From Streptomyces lasiicapitis (GTDB taxonomy: Bacteria; Actinomycetota; Actinomycetes; Streptomycetales; Streptomycetaceae): a DNA stretch of 64,000 bases. The notes under the pieces are model-generated. The model was given only the letters and a program-made list of their open reading frames with translations. It was not told the origin of the DNA and ran no database searches. The stretch is taken from assembly GCF_014646335.1 (NCBI RefSeq), contig NZ_BMNG01000011.1:124001-188000 (forward strand). Reading direction: 5' to 3'. Of the stretch, positions 16,395 through 24,816 are shown in pieces; position 1 is the stretch's first letter; each line of letters starts with the position of its first letter. A program made the position numbers and the translations under genes.

Positions 16395-17627
16395 TCAACA
16401 GGTGACGATTCCGTTCACCACAATCAGCCTGGACGGACTGACCGAAATTCCGTAGACACGTTTCTCTCCGACAGGAGCAACGCTCTTCACTCGGTCAAGG
16501 GCGACCGACTCGTCGTATCCATGCATGTCACTACGTGCTGGCCGTACATGGCGAAGATTGTCGGCCAACCACCGCAGCTTCTCTGCCTTGTAACCAATGC
16601 GCAGGTCCAACAGACTGGCCAGGCGGTTCACCGCAAGCGCTCGCGAGACTTCGACACAGAACAGAGGGCGTCGATGGATCACTGCGTAGCCACCGATCCG
16701 ACGCTCGGATCCACCTCGTGCCGGTGACCGAACGCGCATGCAGCTGGCAACTCCAAACCGCAGTAACGCATCTGACACCTGCTCGGCCAGCCTCGGCGAC
16801 ACGGTGCAATACTCCACTGTGCCATGGAGCGTCCCCTTTCTGTTGGCTCGTTCCCGCACGCACCCATCCGTGTCAATGAGCCCTGACAAGCACCCGATCA
16901 GGAACTCGCGGCTCAAGGGAAGGTCAGGCAATTCCTTCCCTTCACAGCGCTGCCCCCAGACCGCGTAGTCGCGCAGCACCTGGGTCAACGGGTTCCGATG
17001 GCCGGACCGGTAAGGAAAGCGCATGCGCACGATGGATCCCATGGGGATCTCTCGCACCCCGCAGCCATGGCGTGCGGCAAACGTTCGCATGAATTCCGCA
17101 GCCCCGTCTGCGGGATCACAGTGAAACTCAGGAGTGCAAGAGGTCATGCCCCCATCGCCCAGCATCGCCCCCACGAAGTAGCCATCCTCCCGACCTCCCA
17201 CAGACCCCTGATGATCTGCCGTCAACGGGATAGGCACGCGGTCTCCAATGGCCAACCCCTCGGTCTTCTTCCACTCCCAGGCCTGCCTCCCGGTACGCCG
17301 TTGCGTCACCCACGAGTGCTCCCGAATCACCTCGACCATGCGGCCCGAAACAAACTGGATGCGGAATACGGACTCGATGCCGCGTTCGATCCACCCGGCA
17401 GGGCGAGTTGGGCGGAGTTGCCCAACAGAGTGATCGCGAGGCCCTTGATTCGGCCCATACCGAACCGGCCTGGTATCCCACTCCTTGTCATAAGAGAGAA
17501 CCGATAGACGTCTCCCCACCACGTCCTCCACCGGCTTCGCCCCGCCGCCAGGAAGCCAGATCCTGCACCCTTCCGCAATGCCGCCCAACTCGCCGCGCAC
17601 GTTCTCCCCTTGCCCCCGCGCCAGCAT
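16395..17627 (-). CDS. Orphan Hint (intein-type) domain with LAGLIDADG endonuclease
   Basis: A 410-residue protein that looks like an intein without a recognisable host protein. After 20 unassigned residues Cys21 starts a Hint domain (CRIWLPGGGAKPVEDVV); the block-B region has EVIREHSWVT (His104). The LAGLIDADG repeats are GYFVGAMLGDGG (about 149-160) and LIGCLSGLIDTDG (about 243-255). The C-terminal block is VYGISVSPSRLIVVNGIVTC followed by a stop. Inteins normally end NGIVxHN before Cys, Ser or Thr, so the terminal His-Asn is missing and splicing should fail. The ATG at 17627 has AGGA six bases upstream. The region is visibly AT-richer than its neighbours and has a TTA codon (16766-16764), which indicates recent acquisition. 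Confidence 0.8.
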   Translation of the reverse strand: MLARGQGENVRGELGGIAEGCRIWLPGGGAKPVEDVVGRRLSVLSYDKEWDTRPVRYGPNQGPRDHSVGQLRPTRPAGWIERGIESVFRIQFVSGRMVEVIREHSWVTQRRTGRQAWEWKKTEGLAIGDRVPIPLTADHQGSVGGREDGYFVGAMLGDGGMTSCTPEFHCDPADGAAEFMRTFAARHGCGVREIPMGSIVRMRFPYRSGHRNPLTQVLRDYAVWGQRCEGKELPDLPLSREFLIGCLSGLIDTDGCVRERANRKGTLHGTVEYCTVSPRLAEQVSDALLRFGVASCMRVRSPARGGSERRIGGYAVIHRRPLFCVEVSRALAVNRLASLLDLRIGYKAEKLRWLADNLRHVRPARSDMHGYDESVALDRVKSVAPVGEKRVYGISVSPSRLIVVNGIVTC

Positions 17628-17789
17628 TTTCTGTCCTGGGAAGGCAATGTAATTCCCCACCCATGACGGCACACGGAATCGCACAGGCGTCACTCGATCG
17701 AGCGGACGAGTCCGCAACCGTAGGATGCCTCGGGGGCGTCGCACAGTGAGGTCGGGGCGGGGAGTCGAGCCGGGGAGGGGACTGGCGGC

Positions 17790-20243
17790 ATGGCAGGGGC
17801 CACGCGTGGGACGACCTCCGTCGAGATCGGGGGCTACCGGCTGATCGCGCTGCTCGGCGCGGGCGGCATGGGGCGGGTGCAGTTGGCGCGGTCCGCGTCC
17901 GGGCGGCCCGTCGCCGTGAAGACCGTGCACGCGCACCTCGCCGCCGAGCCGGAGTTCCGTGAGCGCTTCCGCCGCGAGACGGCCGCCGCGCGCGCCGTCA
18001 CCGGGCCGTACACCGCGGCCGTGCTCGACGCCGACCCGGACGCCGAACAGCCCTGGCTGGTCACGGAGTTCTGCGCCGGGCCGGTCCTCACCGCCGCCGT
18101 GGCCGCGCACGGCGCGCTGTCCGCCGCCGACCTCGCGGCGCTCGGCGCGTCCCTCGCGGAGGCGCTCGCGGCGGTGCACGCTGCGGGTCTGGTGCACCGT
18201 GACCTGAAGCCGTCCAACGTGGTCGTCACCCGCGACGGGCCCAAGGTCCTCGACTTCGGCATCGCCAAGAGCGCGACCGACGACAGCCTCACCGCCACGG
18301 ACGAGGCCATCGGCTCCCCCGGCTTCATCGCGCCGGAGCAGCTCGCCCGCGCCGCCGATGACGCCCGGCCGGGGCCGCCCGCCGACGTCTTCGCGCTCGG
18401 CGCGCTGCTCGCCCTCGCCGCGACGGGCCGCGCCCCCTTCGGCGCGGACGGCGCCGCCCGCGTCCTGTACCGCACCCTGCACGAGCCCCCGGACCTCGAC
18501 GGCCTCCCGGACCCCGCCCTGCACGCCTTCCTCACCCGCTGCCTGACCCGCGCCCCCGAGGACCGCCCGACGGTCGGCGAGGTCCTGGAGTGGTGCGGGG
18601 CGCGTACGCGGGGTGGGCCGTGGTGGGAGCAGGGGGCTGTGGCCGAGCTGATACGGCGTCATGAGGATGATGTGGCGCGGTTGTTGAGGCAGGGGCGGGG
18701 GGAGGCGGGCGACGGGCCCGACGCGTCCGCGCCTGAAGCCTCCGTGCCCGACGCCTCCGCGCCCGACACCGACACCAGCTCCACCTCCGGCTCCGGCTCC
18801 GGCCCTACGGGCACCACGGCACCGGCACCCGACACCGCGCCGCACGCCGATGGCGTACCGCCCACCAACGCACCACACCCCACCGCACCGCCGCCCACCG
18901 AGGCACCACCGACCACCCCACTCCCACCCCCCGAGGACGGCCGCCCCACCCGGCGGCGGCTCCTCCTCTGGGGCGGCGGAGCCCTCGCCGCGGCGGCGGG
19001 CACCACCGGGGTCGTCGTCGCGGCCCGGGACGGTGGGCGCGAGGGCGGGGCCCGTGACGGCTCGCGGGAACGGCGGCAGGGGGCGGTGGCGCGCGGGCGG
19101 GTGCTGTGGAGCCGTGACGTGGGCGATCTCCGCTCGGGCAGCGGTCTGCTGCGCCGCGGCGACGACCTGTACCTGCTCGGCACCTCGTCCCTCACCTGCG
19201 TCGAGGCCCGCTCCAACACGGTGCGCTGGGTGTACTCCGAGGAACAGTTGCAGAGCGCGGACCGCCACCGCGACACGGTGTACGTCCTCCAGGACGACCT
19301 GTTCGAGCCGGAGTTGCACGCGCTGGACGCCGCCACCGGCCGCAAGGTGTGGACGTCCCCGCATCCGCGCCTCAACCCCAAGCGCCGCATCACCACGCCG
19401 ACCGGCCTCGACGCCGACTCCAGCGCGCTGGAGGGCAACCAGGGCCAGTTCCTGCTGGCGGGCGACGTGGTGTGCCTCCTGACGTACGCGCCGTACGACA
19501 CCATGTGGGCGCGGCGCGGCGCGTGGGGCAGGCACTGGCGGGCGTACGGGTACGACGCGCGCACCCGTGAGCCCCTGTGGTTCCACGAGGGCGCGGCCGC
19601 CGGGGTGATCGGCGTGGACCAGGCGGGCGGCCGCATCGCCGTGGCCGCGTCGGCGAATCCGGGCAGCCCGAGCGCGGACGACTACGCGCGGCGGGACCCC
19701 TTAGTGGTGCTGCGCGCGGCGGACGGGAAGGTGGAGCGGACGGTGCGGGGCGGGGCGCGGTATCCGCGGGCGCACCCGGGTGCGAAGGGCACGGCCTGCT
19801 ACATGAGCCGCACCGCGATCCGCGCGGTCGACCTGGCCACGGGACGCGTCCGCTGGACCCGGCGGGTGGAGTCGGCGTCGGCGGTGACCGCGCTGCCCGT
19901 GCGCGGGATGGTGGTCGCGGCGACGTCCGAGGGGTTGAGCGGGTACGCGGCGGCGTCCAGCGGCGGGCCCCGGTGGACGCGCGCCGACGTCGACCAACTC
20001 ACGGCAGCCGACGGCTCGTTGCTGACCGCCGACGGCCTGGTGTTCGTCTCGGGCCCGGAACCGGGCACGACGGGCGAGGCCGGCTGGGGCCTGCACGCAC
20101 TCGACGCCCGCACGGGCCGCACGGTCTGGGCGGTGCGGTCCGACGCCATCGCGTCGGTGGAGGCGGCGTCCGCCACGCCGGACATCGTCCACCTGTACGC
20201 AGACGAGACGGTCGTAGCAATCACACCCCCGGACCGCCCGTGA
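17790..20243 (+). CDS. Membrane Ser/Thr protein kinase with PQQ-like beta-propeller
   Basis: An 817-residue Hanks-type kinase. The kinase domain (about residues 16-275) has GAGGMG, Lys44 (VAVK), HRDLKPSN (Asp138) and DFGIAK. A long Ser/Thr/Pro-rich linker leads to one transmembrane helix (about 388-410, preceded by RRR), then an extracytoplasmic PQQ-like propeller (about 430-817) with blades such as ALDARTGRTVW. The propeller probably senses an external ligand or protein. A TTA codon at 19701-19703 (residue 638) would make full-length protein dependent on the bldA tRNA. The GTG-free ATG start has GGGGAGGGGA upstream. The next gene is a paralog. Confidence 0.9.
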   Translation: MAGATRGTTSVEIGGYRLIALLGAGGMGRVQLARSASGRPVAVKTVHAHLAAEPEFRERFRRETAAARAVTGPYTAAVLDADPDAEQPWLVTEFCAGPVLTAAVAAHGALSAADLAALGASLAEALAAVHAAGLVHRDLKPSNVVVTRDGPKVLDFGIAKSATDDSLTATDEAIGSPGFIAPEQLARAADDARPGPPADVFALGALLALAATGRAPFGADGAARVLYRTLHEPPDLDGLPDPALHAFLTRCLTRAPEDRPTVGEVLEWCGARTRGGPWWEQGAVAELIRRHEDDVARLLRQGRGEAGDGPDASAPEASVPDASAPDTDTSSTSGSGSGPTGTTAPAPDTAPHADGVPPTNAPHPTAPPPTEAPPTTPLPPPEDGRPTRRRLLLWGGGALAAAAGTTGVVVAARDGGREGGARDGSRERRQGAVARGRVLWSRDVGDLRSGSGLLRRGDDLYLLGTSSLTCVEARSNTVRWVYSEEQLQSADRHRDTVYVLQDDLFEPELHALDAATGRKVWTSPHPRLNPKRRITTPTGLDADSSALEGNQGQFLLAGDVVCLLTYAPYDTMWARRGAWGRHWRAYGYDARTREPLWFHEGAAAGVIGVDQAGGRIAVAASANPGSPSADDYARRDPLVVLRAADGKVERTVRGGARYPRAHPGAKGTACYMSRTAIRAVDLATGRVRWTRRVESASAVTALPVRGMVVAATSEGLSGYAAASSGGPRWTRADVDQLTAADGSLLTADGLVFVSGPEPGTTGEAGWGLHALDARTGRTVWAVRSDAIASVEAASATPDIVHLYADETVVAITPPDRP

Positions 20244-20376
20244 CGTCCCCCTACCTCACCAACCCCGCACCGCACCGCCGCACCCGCACGGCCCCCGACC
20301 GACACACCGAGCCAGGCAACGGGCACCCCGCCGCGCCGCACGCCGGCCGCCCCGCCACCCCCGGCGGCACCCCCGC

Positions 20377-22743
20377 ATGACCTCCCCGCTCCTCCCGGAG
20401 GATCCCGAAGACCTCGGCGGGCACCGCCTGCTCTCCCGGCTCGGTGCAGGCGGGATGGGGCAGGTCTATCTGGCCCGCAGCGTCGGCGGGCGGCTGCTCG
20501 CGGTGAAGACCGTGCACGAACACCTCGCGGCGGACGCGCGGTTCAGGGAGCGGTTTCGGCGGGAGGCGACCGCCGCTCGGGCCGTGACCGGTGCCCATAC
20601 CGCCGCCGTGGTGGACGCGGATCCCGACGCCGACCGGCCCTGGCTCGCCACCGCCTTCCTGCCGGGCGTCACCCTCCGCCAGGCCGTCGCCGCCACCGGC
20701 CCGCTGACCGCGGAGGTCACCCGCGCGCTCGCCGCCGCCCTCGCGGAGGCCCTGGCCTCCGTCCACGCCGCGGGCATCGTGCACCGCGACCTGAAGCCGT
20801 CCAACGTCCTGCTCACCGCCGACGGCCCCCGCGTCATCGACTTCGGCATCGCCCGCGCCACCGGCGAACACGCGCACGGTCCGCTCACCGCGACCGGATC
20901 CATCCTCGGCACGCCCGGCTACATGGCGCCGGAGCAGATCCTCGGCGGCGCGACGGGACCCGCCACCGACGTGTTCGCGCTCGGCGCCGTCCTGGCGTTC
21001 GCGGTGACCGGCGCCAGCCCGTTCGGCGCGGGCCCGGTCGCCGTCCTGCTGTACCGCGCGGCCCACGAGGAACCGGAGCTCGGGGACGTCCCGGACCGGG
21101 CGGGCCTGCGGGAGCTCGTCGCCGCCTGCCTCCATCGGGATCCGGCCCGGCGCCCCGGCGTCGACGCCGTCCTGCGGATGACGTCCACACCCGACAGCCC
21201 CCTGTGGTGGCGGGAGGAGCCGCTGCGGTCCCTCATCGCCGGGTCGGCTCCACGGGTCGCGCAGACCGAGGCCGCCGCGGCCGACGGGACCACTGTTGCC
21301 GACGTACGGCCCCCGATGGACACGGCACCCGTCAAGCCGACGACGACGCCGACACCACCCCAGCCCCCGCCGAGACCCGCGTCCGCGGACCGCCTCCGCA
21401 CCCTGACCCGCCGCTCCGCCCTCACCCTCGGCGGCGGTGGCCTCGTCGCCCTGATGGGGTGGGCCATCAGCAACGCACCGGACTCCGGCCCCACGCGCGC
21501 GAGCGACGAGAGCGTCCTGACGCGGCGCAAGGGGCGCCGCACCCCGCGCGCCACCCGCTGGACGCTGACGCTGGACGAGGCGTTCGGCGCGGGACGGCTG
21601 AACGGGCTGCTGCCGGCGGACGGCACCGTGTTCGTGCACGGCCCCGACCGGGACTCGTCCCTCGGCGGCACGGTCCACGCCGTGCGCGCCGCCGACGGCA
21701 CCGAGCGGTGGCGGCGCGACGGCGGCACCCCGGCCGCGTCCGCGCTGTGGGGCGTGGCCGACGGGCTCCTGGTCGCGCCCGACGTGCTCGCGGAGGTCGT
21801 CGACGTACGCGAGGGAAAGCCCTGGCCGGTGAAGGACGCCTGGCCGTCGGGGACCACGCGGTGGTACGCGGTCGCGGGCGGGCGGCTCGCGACGCTGCAC
21901 ACGACCGGCTCGACGAACGACCCGGAGCTGCGCCTGCGCACCCTGCCCGGCGGCGCCTCGCCCGCCGTCCGCAAGGACGTGCCCGCCTGGCGGCCGCCCG
22001 CCGTCTCCGGCTCGTCGCTGCTGCTCGCGCCGGAGCCCGCGGCGCTCGTCGACGGCGCGTCCTGCCTCGACGCGCGCACGGGCGACACGCGGTGGACGTA
22101 CAAGGGCCTGCGCCCCGACGACCGGGCGGTCGCCAGTCCCGTGACGCTCCCTCAGCAGGGCTCCCGCGGGCCGAGGTTCGCGCTCCTGACCGAGGAGTCC
22201 GAGCTGCATCTCATCGACGTACGCGATGGCAAGCGCCACGTACGCAGTCGTCTGGACGTGGTGGCGGGGCGGGGCACGACGGCCCTCGGGCAGGCCGACG
22301 GCGTCGGTCTGGTGCTCGGCGGCGGGCGGCTCGTCGGCTTCGACCCCGAGAGCGGCAAAGAGCTGTGGCGGCACAACTCCGCGGGGCTGGACGCGAGTTG
22401 GCCGCGCCGGGCGGGCGGCGTACCACAACCCGTCGTCGCCGACGGCGTCCTCGTGCACTGGACGGACACGAACACCCTCCAGGGTGTCGACGTCCGTGAG
22501 GGCCGCAAGGCGCTGTGGAAGGTGTCGTTCGAGGCCACCGGCCAGCGCCCGCCCGCGATCGGCGGCGCCACCGTCTACGTCACGGCGGGCCGCGAGGTCC
22601 GCGCGCTCGGCCTGCGCGACGGCAAGGAGCGGGCGCGGTGGCCGCTTGGCGGCACGGCCACCGCGCTCGCCGCCGATGCCGACGGGTGGTACGCGCTGAT
22701 CGACGGTACGTCCGTACGCGCCGTCAACGCGCCGCCGGGGTAA
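20377..22743 (+). CDS. Membrane Ser/Thr protein kinase with PQQ-like beta-propeller (paralog)
   Basis: A 788-residue kinase with the same design as the preceding gene: kinase domain (about 15-270) with GAGGMG, Lys44, HRDLKPSN (Asp138, at the same position as in its neighbour) and DFGIAR. A Pro-rich linker, one transmembrane helix (about 350-370, after TRRSALTLGGGG) and a C-terminal PQQ-like propeller follow. It lacks the TTA codon of its paralog, so the two kinases may be active at different growth stages. The start ATG at 20377 has no strong ribosome-binding site. The 133-bp gap shows no clear terminator, so cotranscription is possible. Confidence 0.9.
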   Translation: MTSPLLPEDPEDLGGHRLLSRLGAGGMGQVYLARSVGGRLLAVKTVHEHLAADARFRERFRREATAARAVTGAHTAAVVDADPDADRPWLATAFLPGVTLRQAVAATGPLTAEVTRALAAALAEALASVHAAGIVHRDLKPSNVLLTADGPRVIDFGIARATGEHAHGPLTATGSILGTPGYMAPEQILGGATGPATDVFALGAVLAFAVTGASPFGAGPVAVLLYRAAHEEPELGDVPDRAGLRELVAACLHRDPARRPGVDAVLRMTSTPDSPLWWREEPLRSLIAGSAPRVAQTEAAAADGTTVADVRPPMDTAPVKPTTTPTPPQPPPRPASADRLRTLTRRSALTLGGGGLVALMGWAISNAPDSGPTRASDESVLTRRKGRRTPRATRWTLTLDEAFGAGRLNGLLPADGTVFVHGPDRDSSLGGTVHAVRAADGTERWRRDGGTPAASALWGVADGLLVAPDVLAEVVDVREGKPWPVKDAWPSGTTRWYAVAGGRLATLHTTGSTNDPELRLRTLPGGASPAVRKDVPAWRPPAVSGSSLLLAPEPAALVDGASCLDARTGDTRWTYKGLRPDDRAVASPVTLPQQGSRGPRFALLTEESELHLIDVRDGKRHVRSRLDVVAGRGTTALGQADGVGLVLGGGRLVGFDPESGKELWRHNSAGLDASWPRRAGGVPQPVVADGVLVHWTDTNTLQGVDVREGRKALWKVSFEATGQRPPAIGGATVYVTAGREVRALGLRDGKERARWPLGGTATALAADADGWYALIDGTSVRAVNAPPG

Positions 22744-22765
22744 GGGCGTTGGCGATCCCAGGCCA

Positions 22766-24232
22766 TCAAGGGCGCTGGCGCCGCCACGGCCCGGTGATGG
22801 CCAGCATGATGCCGGGCGTCTGGATGTTGGCGTACAGCGTCCGGCCGTCGGGCGAGAAGGTGACGCCCGTGAACTCGCTGTAGGACGGCTTCTCGGGCGT
22901 GCCGCCGTTGAGTTCGTTGCGGGCGATGGGGTACGTCCGCCCGCGCTCGGTCGCGCCGAACAGGTGCTGGATGCCTTCGCCGTCCTCGGCGATGACGAGG
23001 CCGCCGTAGGGCGAGACGGTGATGTTGTCGGGGCCGTCGTAGGCGCCGTCCTTGCCCGGGTCGGGGTTCACGCCGAGGAGGACCTTCAGGGTCAGGGTGC
23101 GGCGGCCGGGGTGGTAGAACCACACCTGGCCGTCGTGCTGCGCGCCGGGGCTCTCCGCGCGGGCGTACGAGGAGACGATGTAGGCGCCGCCGTCGGCCCA
23201 CCACATGCCTTCGAGCTTGCGGGCGCGGGTGACGGCGCCGGTGTCGAACTGCTTGCGCACCGGGACCGTGCGGGCGTCGCGGTCCTTGACCTCCACCCAG
23301 TCCACGCCGTAGACGGTGCCGGTCTTCGTGGCGCGCGAGAGGTCGTCGACGAAGCGGCCGCCGGAGTCGTAGCACTTGGGGGCCTTGAGGACACCGGCGT
23401 CGTCGGCGAGGGTGCGCAGCTTGCCGCGTCCTGGCCTGAAGCCGTGCGGCGGGGTCCAGCGGTAGAACAGGCCGTTGGGGCCTGCGGCGTCCTCGGTGAG
23501 GTAGAGGTGGCCGCGCTTGGGGTCGACGACGACGGCCTCGTGGGCGTAGCGGCCGAGGGCCTTGATGGGCTTGGGGCCGCGGTTGGCGCGCCGGTCGTAG
23601 GGGTCGACCTCGAAGACGTAGCCGTGGTCCTTGGTCATGCCGTTCTGGCCGGCCCTGTCCTCGGTCTCCTCGCAGGTGAGCCAGGTGCCCCAAGGGGTGC
23701 TTCCGCCCGCGCAGTTGGTGGCGGTGCCCGCGACGCCCACCCACTGGGCGACCTCGCCGCCGCGGCGGACCTCGACGACCGTGCAGCCGCCGGCCGCGGC
23801 GGGGTCGTAGACGAGGCCTTCGGTGAGCGGCACCGGGTACTTCACCTTGGTGCGGGGGCCGCCCAGCTCGTGGTTGGCGACGAGCAGGGTCACGCCGCGC
23901 GGGCCGTCGAAGGTGGCGGTGCCGTCATGGTTGGACGGGGTGAACTCGCCCGTCTCCAGCTTGGTCCTGCCGCTGTGGGTGATGACGCGGTACGAGAACC
24001 CGGCGGGGAGCGCGAGCAGGCCCTTGGGGTCGGGCAGGAGCGGGCCGTAGCCGGGCGCGCCGTGGCCGTGTCCGTCGTGGCCGTCGGCGTCGGCCGCCCC
24101 CGCGACCTCGGGGTCCTCCGCGGCGAGCGCTCCGGGCGCGGTGGCCAGCGCGCCGACGCTGCCCGCCAGGGCGACGCCCGCCCCGGTGACCGCTGATCGT
24201 CTGGCGAAATCCCTACGAGTGAGCGTCGACAT
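22766..24232 (-). CDS. phoX: PhoX-family (DUF839) secreted alkaline phosphatase
   Basis: A 488-residue protein of the PhoX/DUF839 family. It begins with a twin-arginine signal (TRRDFARRSAV, then a hydrophobic stretch to APGALA), so it is exported folded. The domain is a calcium- and iron-dependent beta-propeller phosphatase in characterised members; visible family segments include LVANHELGGPRT, TNCAGGSTPWGTWLTCEE and PDNITVSPYGGLVIAEDG. It would release phosphate from phosphoesters outside the cell. The ATG at 24232 has AGGAG upstream. A possible PHO box lies about 70 bp upstream. Convergent with the second kinase gene (22-bp gap). Confidence 0.87.
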   Translation of the reverse strand: MSTLTRRDFARRSAVTGAGVALAGSVGALATAPGALAAEDPEVAGAADADGHDGHGHGAPGYGPLLPDPKGLLALPAGFSYRVITHSGRTKLETGEFTPSNHDGTATFDGPRGVTLLVANHELGGPRTKVKYPVPLTEGLVYDPAAAGGCTVVEVRRGGEVAQWVGVAGTATNCAGGSTPWGTWLTCEETEDRAGQNGMTKDHGYVFEVDPYDRRANRGPKPIKALGRYAHEAVVVDPKRGHLYLTEDAAGPNGLFYRWTPPHGFRPGRGKLRTLADDAGVLKAPKCYDSGGRFVDDLSRATKTGTVYGVDWVEVKDRDARTVPVRKQFDTGAVTRARKLEGMWWADGGAYIVSSYARAESPGAQHDGQVWFYHPGRRTLTLKVLLGVNPDPGKDGAYDGPDNITVSPYGGLVIAEDGEGIQHLFGATERGRTYPIARNELNGGTPEKPSYSEFTGVTFSPDGRTLYANIQTPGIMLAITGPWRRQRP

Positions 24233-24299
24233 GATGTCTCCTGAGGGAGCGAATGAGGGCGCGTACGGCCGGGCCTGCTGTCGGCCACAGATTCCCGCT

Positions 24300-24321
24300 C
24301 ACGCATAAACGGCAGTTGAAC
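24300..24321 (-). promoter_or_regulatory. Possible PHO box upstream of phoX
   Basis: Reading the minus strand, two adjacent 11-nt units GTTCAACTGCC and GTTTATGCGTG lie 68-89 bp before the phoX start. The first fits the Streptomyces PhoP direct-repeat consensus GTTCACC at six of seven positions; the second is weak (four of seven). A phosphatase under PhoP control would be expected. Confidence 0.4.
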
Positions 24322-24522
24322 GAGGACCGACTTCGACGGTCGAATTCCGGCTCACCGCGTCTGCGTACCCGAGCCCGGTGCCGTCTACGTGAAGCAGCGT
24401 ACGTTGCGGACACGCGCGCCGGACGCCTTGACCGCCGATGGTCCCGGCAATAGACACGCAAGTACCGCATCCCGCAGGGCGACCTGCGGAACCGCATCAC
24501 CCACGCGGGGAGGCGAGCCGGA

Positions 24523-24759
24523 GTGGACGCACACCAGGCGCGCAGCCTCCATGAGGACCGGCTGATGAGGCTGGCCAATGTCACCGGAGTCGGCACCGGC
24601 AGGGACGAGAACTCGGGCGCGGACGTGATCGTCGTCTTCGTCACCCATCGAGTGCCCCTTGAACGGCTCCGTGACGAAGACGTGGTTCCGGACGTACTCG
24701 ACGGCGTGCCCGTGCGCGTGCTGGCCATCGGCGACGTCGGCGCGCAGGACGACGTCTGA
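24523..24759 (+). CDS. Small free-standing domain related to the N terminus of the next protease
   Basis: A 78-residue cytoplasmic protein of unknown function, starting at GTG with GGGGAGG upstream. Its residues from about 18 to 76 match residues 36-97 of the trypsin-like protein encoded next: NVTGVGTG against NVVGFGHG, VIVVFVTHRVP against VLVFVTQKVP, then D-V-x-P, DG-x-P and LA-x-G-x-V-x-A-Q. It is therefore a single-domain paralog of the protease N-terminal domain. It lies 57 bp upstream in the same direction and is probably cotranscribed. It may act as a competitor, adaptor or regulatory partner of the protease; this is inference. Confidence 0.65.
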   Translation: MDAHQARSLHEDRLMRLANVTGVGTGRDENSGADVIVVFVTHRVPLERLRDEDVVPDVLDGVPVRVLAIGDVGAQDDV

Positions 24760-24816
24760 GACGACGCTCCCGGAACCCGTGACTTCACTTGGGCACAGGG
24801 GAAGAGGTGGTCTGGC

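Noticed and set aside
16147..17789. Integrated plasmid or prophage around the AT-richer segment
   Set aside because: No integrase, tRNA gene, att-like direct repeats or other mobile genes were seen; only the Hint/endonuclease gene lies there.
16395..19586. 1063-residue frame that extends the Hint gene through the first kinase gene in antisense
   Set aside because: The part beyond 17627 is an antisense shadow of the kinase. ATG 17627 has a proper ribosome-binding site.
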